A DNA stretch of 64,000 nt, taken from Sphingomonas melonis. GTDB lineage: Bacteria > Pseudomonadota > Alphaproteobacteria > Sphingomonadales > Sphingomonadaceae. Of the stretch, positions 28,781 to 36,514 are shown piece after piece. Position 1 is the first letter of the stretch. Every line of letters begins with the position of its first letter. The notes under the pieces were generated by a model, which did not search any database, was not told the DNA's origin, and worked only from the letters and a program-made list of their open reading frames with translations. The stretch lies in NCBI RefSeq assembly GCF_013409985.1, contig NZ_JACCBY010000005.1, positions 185,651 through 249,650 of the forward strand, in the 5' to 3' direction. Position numbers and translations under genes: made by a program.

Positions 28781-29143
28781 GTCTCCTTTTAGCAGGATCT
28801 GATCCTGCCCGCACGCCAGAGCGCGCCGCCCGCGCCCTGGCCTGCACTGTCCTACACGCCCGACATCTCCCATTTTCCTGTCTGGCCCTTTGTCATCGAT
28901 ACAGTCTATTGCGAATCACGCATTACGCGGGATGATGTTCGACGCGGACCTGATGGCAACTTGAACAACGTCCGCACCGCCCGGCTTGCCGAATCGGCCG
29001 CCCTTCCCCATATCGCGGAGGCTACCGACAGCGCTCGCCGGAACCCCGGCGAAGTCAGCGCGTGTGCGTCGGTCCCCATTGCTTCCCTTTTTCGGCGGCC
29101 TGCGCTAAGGGCGCGCCCGAAGCACGCGAACAGAGGTTGATTT
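28781..29143. other. Intergenic region upstream of infA
   Basis: 363 bp between divergent genes. No convincing gene or known RNA is seen. CAGTCTATTGCGAATCACGC near 28900 is similar to the TATTGCGAGTCTATA loop of the hairpin at 32.3 kb, but no defined operator could be assigned. The last part must carry the promoter of infA. Confidence 0.4.
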
Positions 29144-29389
29144 TTGGCCAAGGAAGAATTGCTCGAGATGCGCGGCCGCGTGGTGGAATTGCTCCCCAAC
29201 GCGATGTTCCGTGTCCAGCTTGAAAACGACCACGAAATTCTCGGACACACCGCCGGCAAGATGCGCAAGAACCGCATCCGCGTGCTGGTCGGCGACGAGG
29301 TGCTGGTAGAACTCACCCCCTATGACCTGACCAAGGGTCGGATCACCTACCGCTTCATGCCCGGTCGCGGCGGCCCCGGCCCGCAATAA
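29144..29389 (+). CDS. infA: Translation initiation factor IF-1
   Basis: 81 aa, an OB-fold protein: [50 protein letters not shown]. It uses a TTG start with AGAGG seven bases upstream. The C-terminal Gly/Pro-rich tail makes it slightly longer than the usual 72 residues. It binds the A-site region of the 30S subunit in initiation. It leads a tight plus-strand group with maf, an RNase E/G-type gene and yacG. Confidence 0.97.
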   Translation: MAKEELLEMRGRVVELLPNAMFRVQLENDHEILGHTAGKMRKNRIRVLVGDEVLVELTPYDLTKGRITYRFMPGRGGPGPQ

Positions 29390-29406
29390 GCGACCGCGCG
29401 ACGTCC

Positions 29407-29976
29407 GTGTCGCTGGTTCTCGCCTCCTCGTCCCCCCGCCGCCGCGAGCTGCTCGGCCGGCTCGGCCTCGTGCCGGATCGGATCACCGCGCCCGAGATCG
29501 ATGAATCGGCATTGCCCGCGGAACGGCCGCGCGACTACGTCCTGCGCATTGCCTGCGAGAAGGCCCGCGCGGTCGCGCGTGCGCCCGACGAGGTGATCCT
29601 GGCCGGCGACACGACGATCGCGGTCGGCCGCCGCATCCTCGGCAAGCCCGAGGACGAGGCTGACCTGCGCCGCATGCTCGCATTGCTGTCCGGCCGCCGC
29701 CATCATTGCCTGTCCGCGGTCGCGGTGATCGACACCGCCGGTACGCTGCGCCACCGCCTGTCCGACACGATCGTCGCCTTCCGTCCGCTCGATCCTGCCG
29801 AGATCGACGCCTATGTCGCCAGCGGCGAGGGCGAGGGCAAGGCGGGCGGCTATGCCATCCAGGGCCGGGCGGAAGCGTTCGTCCGCTTCCTCCACGGCAG
29901 CCATTCGGGCGTCGTCGGCCTGCCGCTGATGGAAACGCGCGCGCTGCTGCGCACCGCCGGACTGCCGCTTGCTTGA
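29407..29976 (+). CDS. maf: Maf-family nucleotide pyrophosphatase
   Basis: 189 aa with a GTG start. LASSSPRRRELLGRLGL is the Maf N-terminal signature, and DESALPAERP, EVILAGDTTIAVG and GEGEGKAGGYAIQGRAE complete the active site. The pattern is like the YhdE (dTTP/UTP) type. Maf enzymes hydrolyse non-canonical or excess nucleotides to monophosphates. Its end overlaps the next gene by eight bases. Confidence 0.95.
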   Translation: MSLVLASSSPRRRELLGRLGLVPDRITAPEIDESALPAERPRDYVLRIACEKARAVARAPDEVILAGDTTIAVGRRILGKPEDEADLRRMLALLSGRRHHCLSAVAVIDTAGTLRHRLSDTIVAFRPLDPAEIDAYVASGEGEGKAGGYAIQGRAEAFVRFLHGSHSGVVGLPLMETRALLRTAGLPLA

Positions 29977-30910
29977 GTGGCTGTATGAGGCCGGTATCGG
30001 CGAAGCGCGCGCCGCCCTAGTCGAGGACGACCGCATCCTCGAAGCCGCCATCGAATGCCCCCTGCCGCTTCGCCTCGGCACCGTCGCACGCGCGCAACTC
30101 GTCGAACTGACCGGCGGCGGCATGGGCCGCCTCGATGTCGGCGGCCATGAGGCGGTGATCGCGCGCATCCCGCCGGGAGTCACCAAGGGGGCGGGCCTGA
30201 CCGTCCAGATCGTCCGCGAGGCGATCCCCGAGGCGGGCCGGCCCAAGCCCGCCCGCGCCATCGCCACGGATGCGCCGCTCGCCGAGGGGCCGGACCTTCT
30301 CGCCCGTCTTCGCGGCACCGGCCTGCCGGTCCGGATGCTGCGCGCGCACGAACCCGACGCGCTCGAAGCGGCCGGCTGGTCCGAACTGCTCGAAGAGGCG
30401 ACGGGCGGCGAGATCGTCTTTCCGCTCGGCGGCCTGCGGATGTCGCCGACGCCGGCGATGACGCTGTTCGACGTCGATGGTCCGCCGCCGCTCGATCCGC
30501 TCGCCGTCGCCGCGGCGCGCGCGGTGGCGCAGGCGATCCGCCGTCACGCGATCGGCGGCTCGATCGGCATCGACTTTCCGACTTTAGCCAACAAGACGTC
30601 GCGTCAGGCGACCGCCGAGGCGATCGACGCCATCCTGCCGCCGCCGTTCGAGCGGACCGCGGTCAACGGCTTCGGCTTCCTGCAGATCGTCCGCCCCCGC
30701 CCCCGCGCCTCGCTGCCCGAAATGCTGCGCGCCGATCCCGCGGGTGCCGCCGCCCGCGCCCTGCTGCGCCGGCTTGAGCGCGAACCGCCGGGCAGCCCGC
30801 TCCACCACCGCCTGCCGGCGGCGGTGCACGCCCGCCTGACCAGCCGCCCCGACTGGCTCGCCGAGCTTGCCCGCCGCACCGGCGTCACCCACCGACTGGA
30901 CTGTGCATGA
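29969..30910 (+). CDS. Ribonuclease E/G-type protein, short form
   Basis: 313 aa from a TTG start. It resembles the catalytic half of RNase G/E (AQLVELTGGGMGRLD, IGGSIGIDFPTLANK, VNGFGFLQIVRPR), but it is shorter than typical RNase G (~490 aa). The S1 domain and the usual Zn-link Cys pair were not seen. Sphingomonads have such a gene between maf and yacG. It may be a reduced nuclease or a substrate-binding relative; the activity is not certain. The stop overlaps the yacG start (ATGA). Confidence 0.78.
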   Translation: MLEWLYEAGIGEARAALVEDDRILEAAIECPLPLRLGTVARAQLVELTGGGMGRLDVGGHEAVIARIPPGVTKGAGLTVQIVREAIPEAGRPKPARAIATDAPLAEGPDLLARLRGTGLPVRMLRAHEPDALEAAGWSELLEEATGGEIVFPLGGLRMSPTPAMTLFDVDGPPPLDPLAVAAARAVAQAIRRHAIGGSIGIDFPTLANKTSRQATAEAIDAILPPPFERTAVNGFGFLQIVRPRPRASLPEMLRADPAGAAARALLRRLEREPPGSPLHHRLPAAVHARLTSRPDWLAELARRTGVTHRLDCA

Positions 30911-31080
30911 CCGTCATCAACTGCCCGATCTGCGGCAAACCGGCGTCGCCGGACCACACGCCTTTCTGTTCGCGCGGCTGTCGCGACCGCGACCTGCTGC
31001 AATGGCTGGGCGAGGGATATCGCCTTCCGGTGCGCGATGAAGAAAAAGACGGGGTAGACAGCATCGATTCCGCTGACTAA
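30907..31080 (+). CDS. yacG: DNA gyrase inhibitor YacG
   Basis: 57 aa, too short for many gene finders. A four-Cys zinc site is seen as CPICG near the start and CSRGC 15 residues later, followed by RDRDLLQWLGEGYRLP. YacG binds GyrB and blocks DNA binding by gyrase. The ATG overlaps the preceding stop (ATGA). A Glu/Asp-rich tail ends the protein. Confidence 0.95.
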   Translation: MTVINCPICGKPASPDHTPFCSRGCRDRDLLQWLGEGYRLPVRDEEKDGVDSIDSAD

Positions 31081-31120
31081 AGGCCGCGCTCCGATCGCGA
31101 GCATCCTCGCTTTCCACCCT

Positions 31121-31196
31121 GCCCGGGTAGCTCAGTTGGTAGAGCATGCGACTGAAAATCGCAGTGTCGGCGGTTCGAATCCGTCCCCGGGCACCA
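31121..31196 (+). tRNA. tRNA-Phe (GAA)
   Basis: 76 nt with CCA encoded. The acceptor stem GCCCGGG pairs with CCCGGGC. The D arm is GCTC-AGTTGGTA-GAGC, the anticodon loop CTGAAAA gives anticodon GAA, and the T arm GGCGG-TTCGAAT-CCGTC is normal. It lies 40 bp after yacG. No integrated element follows, so the site is not occupied by a mobile island. Confidence 0.97.
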
Positions 31197-31216
31197 TTCT
31201 CCCGCCGCGCCGCGGG

Positions 31217-31573
31217 TCATGCCATCTCCATCATCACCACGGTCGAGGCGAGCGCCCCGGCAAAGATCGCCCGCGCCGTCGGGTCGCGGCGTTCGGCCAT
31301 GCACGGCGGCAGCCGGTGCAACCGCTTCGGATCGGCGATCGACCGGCAGAGCAGCGCCTCGTCGCCGTCCGGGCCGAACGGGCAGCCTCGGCACAGCGGG
31401 CGGCCGAGGCACGCCTCCCCCAATGTCATGACGCTGTCGATCACCGGCGCCAGCATGTCATAGCCGAGCGGGGCGAGCAGCGCGTGCAGTCGCTGCTGCA
31501 CCGGCCCACGCTCGTCGCGGGCGGCGCGCCAGCAGCGCGCGGCGCGGGCGATCACGGCGGCCGGCACCGTCAT
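31217..31573 (-). CDS. Small cysteine-containing protein of unknown function
   Basis: 118 aa starting MTVPAAVIARAARCW. A central cluster of Cys (ACLGRPLCRGCPF and later ALLC) could bind a metal, and the C-terminal ~20 residues are hydrophobic (IFAGALASTVVMMEMA). No family was recognised. The ATG overlaps the stop of the methyltransferase-like gene upstream (ATGA), so the two are probably made together. The link to membrane lipid or isoprenoid methylation is only by position. Confidence 0.7.
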   Translation of the reverse strand: MTVPAAVIARAARCWRAARDERGPVQQRLHALLAPLGYDMLAPVIDSVMTLGEACLGRPLCRGCPFGPDGDEALLCRSIADPKRLHRLPPCMAERRDPTARAIFAGALASTVVMMEMA

Positions 31574-32286
31574 GACCGCACCATCGGCCACAGCCGCCCG
31601 ACCCGTGCGCAATAGGCGTCATAGGCCTCGCCAAACCGTTCGCGCAGCATCGCTTCCTCCTGCGGCACCCGCAGCAACCACATCGCGGCAAAGGCCGGCA
31701 CGGCCAGCAATCCGCCGATCGCATTGTGGATCAGCAACGGCTGCGACAGCACGGTCAGCCAGATCGCCACGTACATCGGGTGCCGCCAGCGCGCATAGAC
31801 GCCACCGGTGACGAGATCGTGACCGTGGCGCACCTCGAGCCCCGGGCTCCAGTTGCGGCCGAGATCGGCGTGGCTGCGCCAGAACAGCCAGAGCATCGGC
31901 ACCAGCAGGATCGCCCCGAACGCCGTCGCGGTAGCCGGCAATTGGTAATCGGCAAAGGCGAAGACGCCGGTCGCCAGATGGAGCAACGGCAAGACCATTA
32001 TCGTCGTGAACATGCCGATCAACAGCAGCGTCTCGTCCAGGCCCTTGCGCGCGGTGACGATCTGGTTGGCACGGTTGCGCTTGGCATGCGGCAACCGGAT
32101 CGCGGTCATCGCGACGAAGCCGAACAGCCAGGCGAGCGCACCCCAGCCATTCTCGCGCCATCGGAACAGGGCGGCGATCATCAGCACCAATGCCGTCACC
32201 AGCATGACCAGTGTGCCGAGCCCGCTCATCATCGGCCGGGTGCCGACGTTGGATCCTAGCTGTGCGTCTACGTGACCTGCGGTCAT
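31570..32286 (-). CDS. Isoprenylcysteine carboxyl methyltransferase-like membrane protein
   Basis: 238 aa with five or so membrane segments. The C-terminal half has the ICMT/PEMT-type SAM-binding pattern: HDLVTGGVYARWRHPMYVAI, then PQEEAMLRERFGEAYDAYCARVGR. Bacterial members methylate small or lipid substrates at the membrane; the substrate is unknown. The ATG lies two bases from a perfect 20-bp hairpin that contains its ribosome-binding site (GGGAG). It is downstream of the YihY-HAD gene and coupled to the small Cys protein. Confidence 0.88.
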   Translation of the reverse strand: MTAGHVDAQLGSNVGTRPMMSGLGTLVMLVTALVLMIAALFRWRENGWGALAWLFGFVAMTAIRLPHAKRNRANQIVTARKGLDETLLLIGMFTTIMVLPLLHLATGVFAFADYQLPATATAFGAILLVPMLWLFWRSHADLGRNWSPGLEVRHGHDLVTGGVYARWRHPMYVAIWLTVLSQPLLIHNAIGGLLAVPAFAAMWLLRVPQEEAMLRERFGEAYDAYCARVGRLWPMVRS

Positions 32287-32288
32287 GT

Positions 32289-32337
32289 CCCATCTCCCTA
32301 TCTGCTATTGCGAGTCTATAGCAGATAGGGAGATGGG
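32289..32337 (-). promoter_or_regulatory. Perfect hairpin enclosing the ribosome-binding site of the ICMT-like gene
   Basis: A 20-bp perfect inverted repeat (CCCATCTCCCTATCTGCTAT at 32289-32308 and its complement at 32318-32337) with a nine-base loop. On the minus strand the second arm ends GGGAGATGGG, two bases before the ATG, so the only good Shine-Dalgarno (GGGAG, seven bases from the ATG) is buried in the stem. No T-run follows, which argues against a simple terminator. A translational switch or protection element is inferred. Confidence 0.75.
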
Positions 32338-32363
32338 TTGCTACTGCCGTCGGACCGGAGGGA

Positions 32364-34220
32364 TCAGCGATCCAGCGGGGATCGGTCGAATTGCGCCAGC
32401 AGCGCAGCGACATCGTCATAGCGGTCGACCGCCCCGCGCAGCGCCGCGTCATCGAACCCACCTGAGCGGACCGCGACCGCCGCAATGCCGCAGCGCTTGG
32501 CCGCGGTGACGTCATACGGCGTGTCGCCCAGCACGATCGCATGCTCCGCACCGACTCCCGCCTTCTTCAGTGCTGCGGCGAAGATGTCGCCGGCCGGTTT
32601 GCTCGTCGCGACATCGTCCTTGGATACGGTGACATCGACCACGTCGGCGATCGCGAGCAGGCGCTGGTAATGAGCCAGATCCGCCGCATTCGCGGAGGAG
32701 GCCAACACCACCTTCCGCCCGCCCGCGGCAACGCGCCGTACCAGTTCGGTCGCCCCCGGAAACGGCCGGACGCGGTCGCGATAGCGCGCCTTGAACAGTT
32801 CCCCCTGCCGCGCGGCGAGTCGCTCACCCGCCGACTCGGGCAGGTCGGGCAGGAGCGCAGGGACGAGTTGATCGCCGCCCTTGCCAATCTGGCCCCGGAT
32901 CGTGGCGCGGTCGATGGCATGACCGGCTTCGGCGAACGCCGCATGCCAGGCATCGACATGGAAGTCGTTGCTGTCGACCAGCGTGCCGTCGAGGTCGAAG
33001 AGCACCGCCTGCACCTGTGCCCGCTCGCGCGTCAGCCAGGCCGCCAAGGCGGTCGCGCCGAGCACCGCGACGCCGGTCCGCGCCTGGCCGCGCTTGCGCA
33101 ACAGGCGCAGGCCAAGGGTCGCCGAGGCGCTGGTGACCAGCCCTGCCTTGCCGATCCCGACCACCTGCCCCGCCCGCGCCGCAGCGCGGCTCGCCGCGAA
33201 TGCCTGCGCCACCTCGCGACGCGCGCCGGTATCGGTGGTGGCGCCGTCGTCGTCCGGTCGCTGGCCGCGCGGCGTGCCGTCGCCGGCGACATGGTCGGCG
33301 ACCCACGACCCGCGGCTGCCCAGCGGCCGGGCGGCGCCCGTGGTGGTGTCGGCAGCAGTCTGATGCTCCAGCTCGGCGTTGAGCTCGGCACCGAAGACCA
33401 GGATATAGGACGACAGGTACATCCAGGTCAGCATCACCACGACCGCGCTCAACGAGCCGTAGGTGGCGTTGTAATTGCCGAAATTGGCGACGTAGAGGCC
33501 GAAGCCGAGGCTGAGCAGCAGCCACCCGCCAGCGGCAAACAGCGAGCCCGGCGTCAGCCAGGTCCAGCGCGCCTGCGCCCGCGACGGGCCATAGCGATAC
33601 AATGCGGCGGCCGCGGCCGAGCCCGCGACCAGCAGCAGCACGTAGGAGGCGAGCTTGCCCGCCACTACGACGACCCCCGGAGCCGCCGGCAGCAGCGCCT
33701 CCAGCTTGCCGAGCGCCGCGATCGCCAGCGCCGCGACCAGCGCGACGATGACCGCCGCCGCGGTGATCCCGAGCGCGAGCAGGTTGACCTTGATGAAGCC
33801 GCGCTTTTCCTCCTCCTCATAGGCGATGTTGAGCGCGGTGATGACGGCGCCGGCGCCGTTGCGCGCGCCGAACAGCGCCAGCGCCAGCGCCAGCAGCAGC
33901 CCGAACCCCTTCTTGCCGTCGGAGGCCTGCACGACGTTCATCAATTGCTCGCCGACCAATCGGGCGGCGTCGGCGGGCATCACGGCGGTCAGCCGGTTGA
34001 CGTCGTCGATCACCGTCTGTTGATCGGCGATCAGGCCATAGCTCAGGACGGTCACGCCGAGCAGCGGCACGAGCGCGAGGAACCCGTAGAAGGCCACACC
34101 CGCGGCGATCAGGCCGACATTGTCGCGGCCGGTCTCAGCCCAGGTGCGCTTGAGCACCGCCTTCCAGCCGCCCGCAGGCAGCGCCCAGGGGCTGTGCGCC
34201 CCGTGCTCGCGATCATCCAT
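32364..34220 (-). CDS. Fusion of YihY/UPF0761 membrane domain and HAD phosphatase
   Basis: 618 aa. Residues ~15-300 are a YihY (formerly RNase BN-like) domain with six membrane segments (TGRDNVGLIAAGVAFYGFLA, LFGARNGAGAVITALNIAYEE, YGSLSAVVVMLTWMYLSSYI, LVFGAELNAE). A polar linker follows (~300-400). Residues ~405-610 are a HAD hydrolase with motif I FDLDGTLVDSN (nucleophile Asp409), motif II VLASSAN, motif III Lys in VATSKPAGDIF and motif IV LGDTPYD. The frame is open throughout. The C-terminal part resembles beta-phosphoglucomutase/phosphoglycolate-type phosphatases. The start has GGGGGA six bases upstream. Confidence 0.92.
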   Translation of the reverse strand: MDDREHGAHSPWALPAGGWKAVLKRTWAETGRDNVGLIAAGVAFYGFLALVPLLGVTVLSYGLIADQQTVIDDVNRLTAVMPADAARLVGEQLMNVVQASDGKKGFGLLLALALALFGARNGAGAVITALNIAYEEEEKRGFIKVNLLALGITAAAVIVALVAALAIAALGKLEALLPAAPGVVVVAGKLASYVLLLVAGSAAAAALYRYGPSRAQARWTWLTPGSLFAAGGWLLLSLGFGLYVANFGNYNATYGSLSAVVVMLTWMYLSSYILVFGAELNAELEHQTAADTTTGAARPLGSRGSWVADHVAGDGTPRGQRPDDDGATTDTGARREVAQAFAASRAAARAGQVVGIGKAGLVTSASATLGLRLLRKRGQARTGVAVLGATALAAWLTRERAQVQAVLFDLDGTLVDSNDFHVDAWHAAFAEAGHAIDRATIRGQIGKGGDQLVPALLPDLPESAGERLAARQGELFKARYRDRVRPFPGATELVRRVAAGGRKVVLASSANAADLAHYQRLLAIADVVDVTVSKDDVATSKPAGDIFAAALKKAGVGAEHAIVLGDTPYDVTAAKRCGIAAVAVRSGGFDDAALRGAVDRYDDVAALLAQFDRSPLDR

Positions 34221-34410
34221 GCCGTGTCCCCCGTTACCGCTAGGCATTATGTGGTGACAGGCGAACCGGCGTCGCGGCGCGGGGTTCCGTGGAGATCGGT
34301 GCGACACGCTCCTTCAGGCGCAGCGCCGTAACCGATGCGGCTTTAGCTTTGGGTTGGAAGGACAGCGTCGCGCTCGCGCTCCGCTGAGGCGCTCGCCATG
34401 TGGCCGTCGA

Positions 34411-34796
34411 TGATAAGAAGTGGGGAGCTTCTGTTGCCCGGTGCTCCCCGTACCGCTGGATTCCCCTTCTGTTGCCCGGTGGGGTCCGACCGCGCTATTT
34501 TGGAGTAACCTTAGGCCGTTAGGCCCTCAGTTACGCCGCAATCGCGAGTGCTTCGTTATCGTTGGCACTTGTGTAATGGGCCGTTGCGGTGGTCCCATTC
34601 CGAGCGAAAGACGGCGCTCTTCAACACACGTCGATCCTAGTTCGGCCCCGTCATCGAAGCTGATCCGCCCGTCGGCCCGCATCACGCGTGCCGATGTCCG
34701 GTTCAGCTGCGGTGGTGGAGCCGCCGGGTACTGCCCCCGGGTCCGCTGCGTCTATTCAACGCCACCGTTTATCGCCATAGCCGGCTGGAAGCCGGC
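34411..34796 (-). ncRNA. ssrA: tmRNA, circularly permuted two-piece form
   Basis: On the minus strand the acceptor piece comes first and ends CGGCTCCACCA (CCA end at 34713). A ~62-nt spacer follows. The coding piece then begins GGGGCCGAACTAGGATCGAC (5' end 34650). GGGGCCG pairs with CGGCTCC as the acceptor stem. The tag frame at 34566-34531 reads ANDNEALAIAA then TAA, an alphaproteobacterial-type degradation tag. Pseudoknot-like sequence follows. The outer ends are approximate. It rescues stalled ribosomes together with SmpB. Confidence 0.95.
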
Positions 34797-34802
34797 AAGC
34801 GT

Positions 34803-34831
34803 CATATAGGTGCAACCCGGCGCGGCTGCAA
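34803..34831 (-). promoter_or_regulatory. Candidate ssrA promoter
   Basis: On the minus strand, TTGCAG (34831-34826) and TATATG (34808-34803) are separated by 17 bases. This would start transcription just before the GCCGGCTTCCAGCCGGC hairpin that leads into the tmRNA acceptor piece. The match to the -35 consensus is weak; the position is the main support. Confidence 0.45.
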
Positions 34832-34877
34832 TCCACGCCTTTCACTCGCCACATTATGGCGTCATAGGGCCGGCATC

Positions 34878-35309
34878 ATGTTGACCCAGCGTTCCCGCTA
34901 CGCGCTGCGCGCGATGCTGTTCCTCGCCCAGGCGCCGGCGGCCAGCCCGCCGATTCCGATGGGCCGGATCGCCGTCGCCGCGAACGTCCCGCGCAAGTTC
35001 CTCGAACTCATCCTCGCCGACCTGCGCGACGCCGGCCTGCTGACCAGCACGCGCGGCAAGATGGGCGGCTATGTCCTGTCGCGGCCGGCGCAGTTGATCT
35101 CGCTTGGCGAGGTGATCCGGGTGATCGAGGGGCCGCTGGCGCTGGTCCCCTGCGTCAGCCGCACCGCTTATCGTCCGTGCAACGATTGCTACAGCGAGAC
35201 CGATTGCGCGATCCGTCACGCGATGATGCGCGTGCGTGACGAGACCGCGCGCATTCTGGACGGCACCAGCCTCGCAGAAGCGACCGCGGAGCATCTGGTC
35301 GCGGCATGA
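34878..35309 (+). CDS. Rrf2-family transcriptional regulator
   Basis: 143 aa. The winged helix begins RSRYALRAMLFLAQAP and includes VPRKFLELILADLRDAGLL and the KMGGYVLSRPA wing. Four Cys occur in the C-terminal part (LVPC, PCNDC, TDC), as in Fe-S-binding members such as IscR, NsrR and RsrR. It probably senses iron-sulphur status, NO or redox state; which is not clear. The gene is divergent from ssrA and convergent with mscL. Confidence 0.92.
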   Translation: MLTQRSRYALRAMLFLAQAPAASPPIPMGRIAVAANVPRKFLELILADLRDAGLLTSTRGKMGGYVLSRPAQLISLGEVIRVIEGPLALVPCVSRTAYRPCNDCYSETDCAIRHAMMRVRDETARILDGTSLAEATAEHLVAA

Positions 35310-35356
35310 CCGCTTCGTCGGTCATCCCGCATGTGTCGGGACGACGGACCTGAGCA

Positions 35357-35791
35357 TCAGACCTTCGGCCGCGCCTTCAGTTCGTCGCGGATCTCGCGCA
35401 GCAGGGTCACATCGGCCGGTTCCGCGGGCGCCGCGGCGGTCGGCTTGGGGAGCAGCTTGTTCACCGCGCGGACGATCAGGAAGATGATGAAGGCGACGAT
35501 GATGAAATTCGCCGCCTGGGTGATGAAGGCACCGTAGCCGAGCAGCGGCACGCCCGCCTTCTTCAGCGCGGCATAGTCGCTCAGCGACCCGGCATAGTTT
35601 GCCGGGACCGGCCCCATCCGCAGGAAATAGCCGGAAAAATCCAGTCCGCCGAAGATCTTGCCGATCACCGGCATGATCACGTCCTCGGTCAGGGACGTGA
35701 CGATCCGGCCGAATGCTGCACCGATGATGACCGCGACGGCGAGGTCGAGGACATTGCCCCGCGCGATGAATGTCTTGAATTCCTTGAACAC
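35357..35791 (-). CDS. mscL: Large-conductance mechanosensitive channel MscL
   Basis: 144 aa. The N-terminal FKEFKTFIARGNVLDLAVAV helix and TM1 (IIGAAFGRIVTSLTEDVIMP) are typical, followed by a periplasmic loop, TM2 (FIIVAFIIFLIVRAVNKL) and a charged C-terminal helix. It forms a pentamer in the inner membrane that opens on hypo-osmotic shock. Confidence 0.97.
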   Translation of the reverse strand: MFKEFKTFIARGNVLDLAVAVIIGAAFGRIVTSLTEDVIMPVIGKIFGGLDFSGYFLRMGPVPANYAGSLSDYAALKKAGVPLLGYGAFITQAANFIIVAFIIFLIVRAVNKLLPKPTAAAPAEPADVTLLREIRDELKARPKV

Positions 35792-35909
35792 GATCGCGTC
35801 TCCCTCGTTATCCGCCCAGAGCCCGCGTGTTTTAGGTGCCGATTAGCCCTTCGCCAAGTCCGCCTACTGTCCTATATCGCTAGCACAGACCGATCCCAGG
35901 AGTATGTCC

Positions 35910-36509
35910 ATGTCGTCGCTTCGCCCCGTTGCCGCCTTTGCCCTGGTCGCCACCGCGTCGGTGTCGCTGGCCGGCTGCGGCATCAACTCCGTGCCGACCG
36001 CCGAGGAGAACGCCAAGGCGCGCTGGGCCGATGTCCAGAACCAGTATCAGCGCCGTGCCGACCTCATCCCCAATCTCGTCGCGACGGTGAAGGCCGCCGG
36101 CGCGCAGGAAAAGGACATCCTGGTGCAGGTGACGCAGGCGCGGGCCGGCGCGAACCAGGTCAAGCTGTCCGGCGACGACCTGACCGATCCGGCCAAGGTG
36201 CAGCAATTCGAGCGCGCGCAGAATGCGGTGACGCTGTCGTTGCAGCGGTTGCAGGAGGCCTATCCCGAGCTGAAGTCGCAGGGCAATTACACCACGCTGA
36301 TGAGCCAGCTGGAAGGCACCGAGAACCGGATCACCATCGCGCGCCAGGATTACAACAATGCGGTGCAGGCGTATAACACCCGCATCCGCACCTTCCCCGA
36401 CGCGGTCGGCGCGAAGATCTTCTACGGTGCCAAGCCGATGACGCCGTTCTCGGCGACGACGCCGGGGGCGGACACCGCGCCGACGGTCAATTTCGGGAAT
36501 GCGAGCTGA
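35910..36509 (+). CDS. lemA: LemA-family lipoprotein
   Basis: 199 aa. The second of two close ATGs is chosen, since AGGAG then has a spacing of eight bases. A lipoprotein signal ends in LAGC. The LemA core follows: YQRRADLIPNLVATVKAA, ENRITIARQDYNNAVQAYN, FPDAVGAKIFYGAKP. LemA proteins are membrane-anchored with an outside helical domain of unclear role. It is followed within six bases by a TPM-domain gene, the usual LemA partner. Confidence 0.95.
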   Translation: MSSLRPVAAFALVATASVSLAGCGINSVPTAEENAKARWADVQNQYQRRADLIPNLVATVKAAGAQEKDILVQVTQARAGANQVKLSGDDLTDPAKVQQFERAQNAVTLSLQRLQEAYPELKSQGNYTTLMSQLEGTENRITIARQDYNNAVQAYNTRIRTFPDAVGAKIFYGAKPMTPFSATTPGADTAPTVNFGNAS

Positions 36510-36514
36510 GGGTG

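Noticed and set aside
28890..28930. Fur- or Irr-like operator near TATTGCGAATCACGC
   Set aside because: Only one half-site is convincing and the nearby genes are not iron-related; kept as a remark only.
31121..31196. tRNA-Phe as an integration site for a genomic island
   Set aside because: No integrase, no direct repeat of the tRNA 3' end and ordinary chromosomal genes on both sides.
34420..34490. Direct repeats suggesting a CRISPR-like array
   Set aside because: Only two copies of a 16-mer, within stem-loops of the tmRNA coding piece, and no cas genes.
34420..34809. Possible 129-aa plus-strand protein in the gap before the Rrf2 gene
   Set aside because: It lies opposite the permuted tmRNA, whose tag frame, CCA end and acceptor stem explain the sequence.
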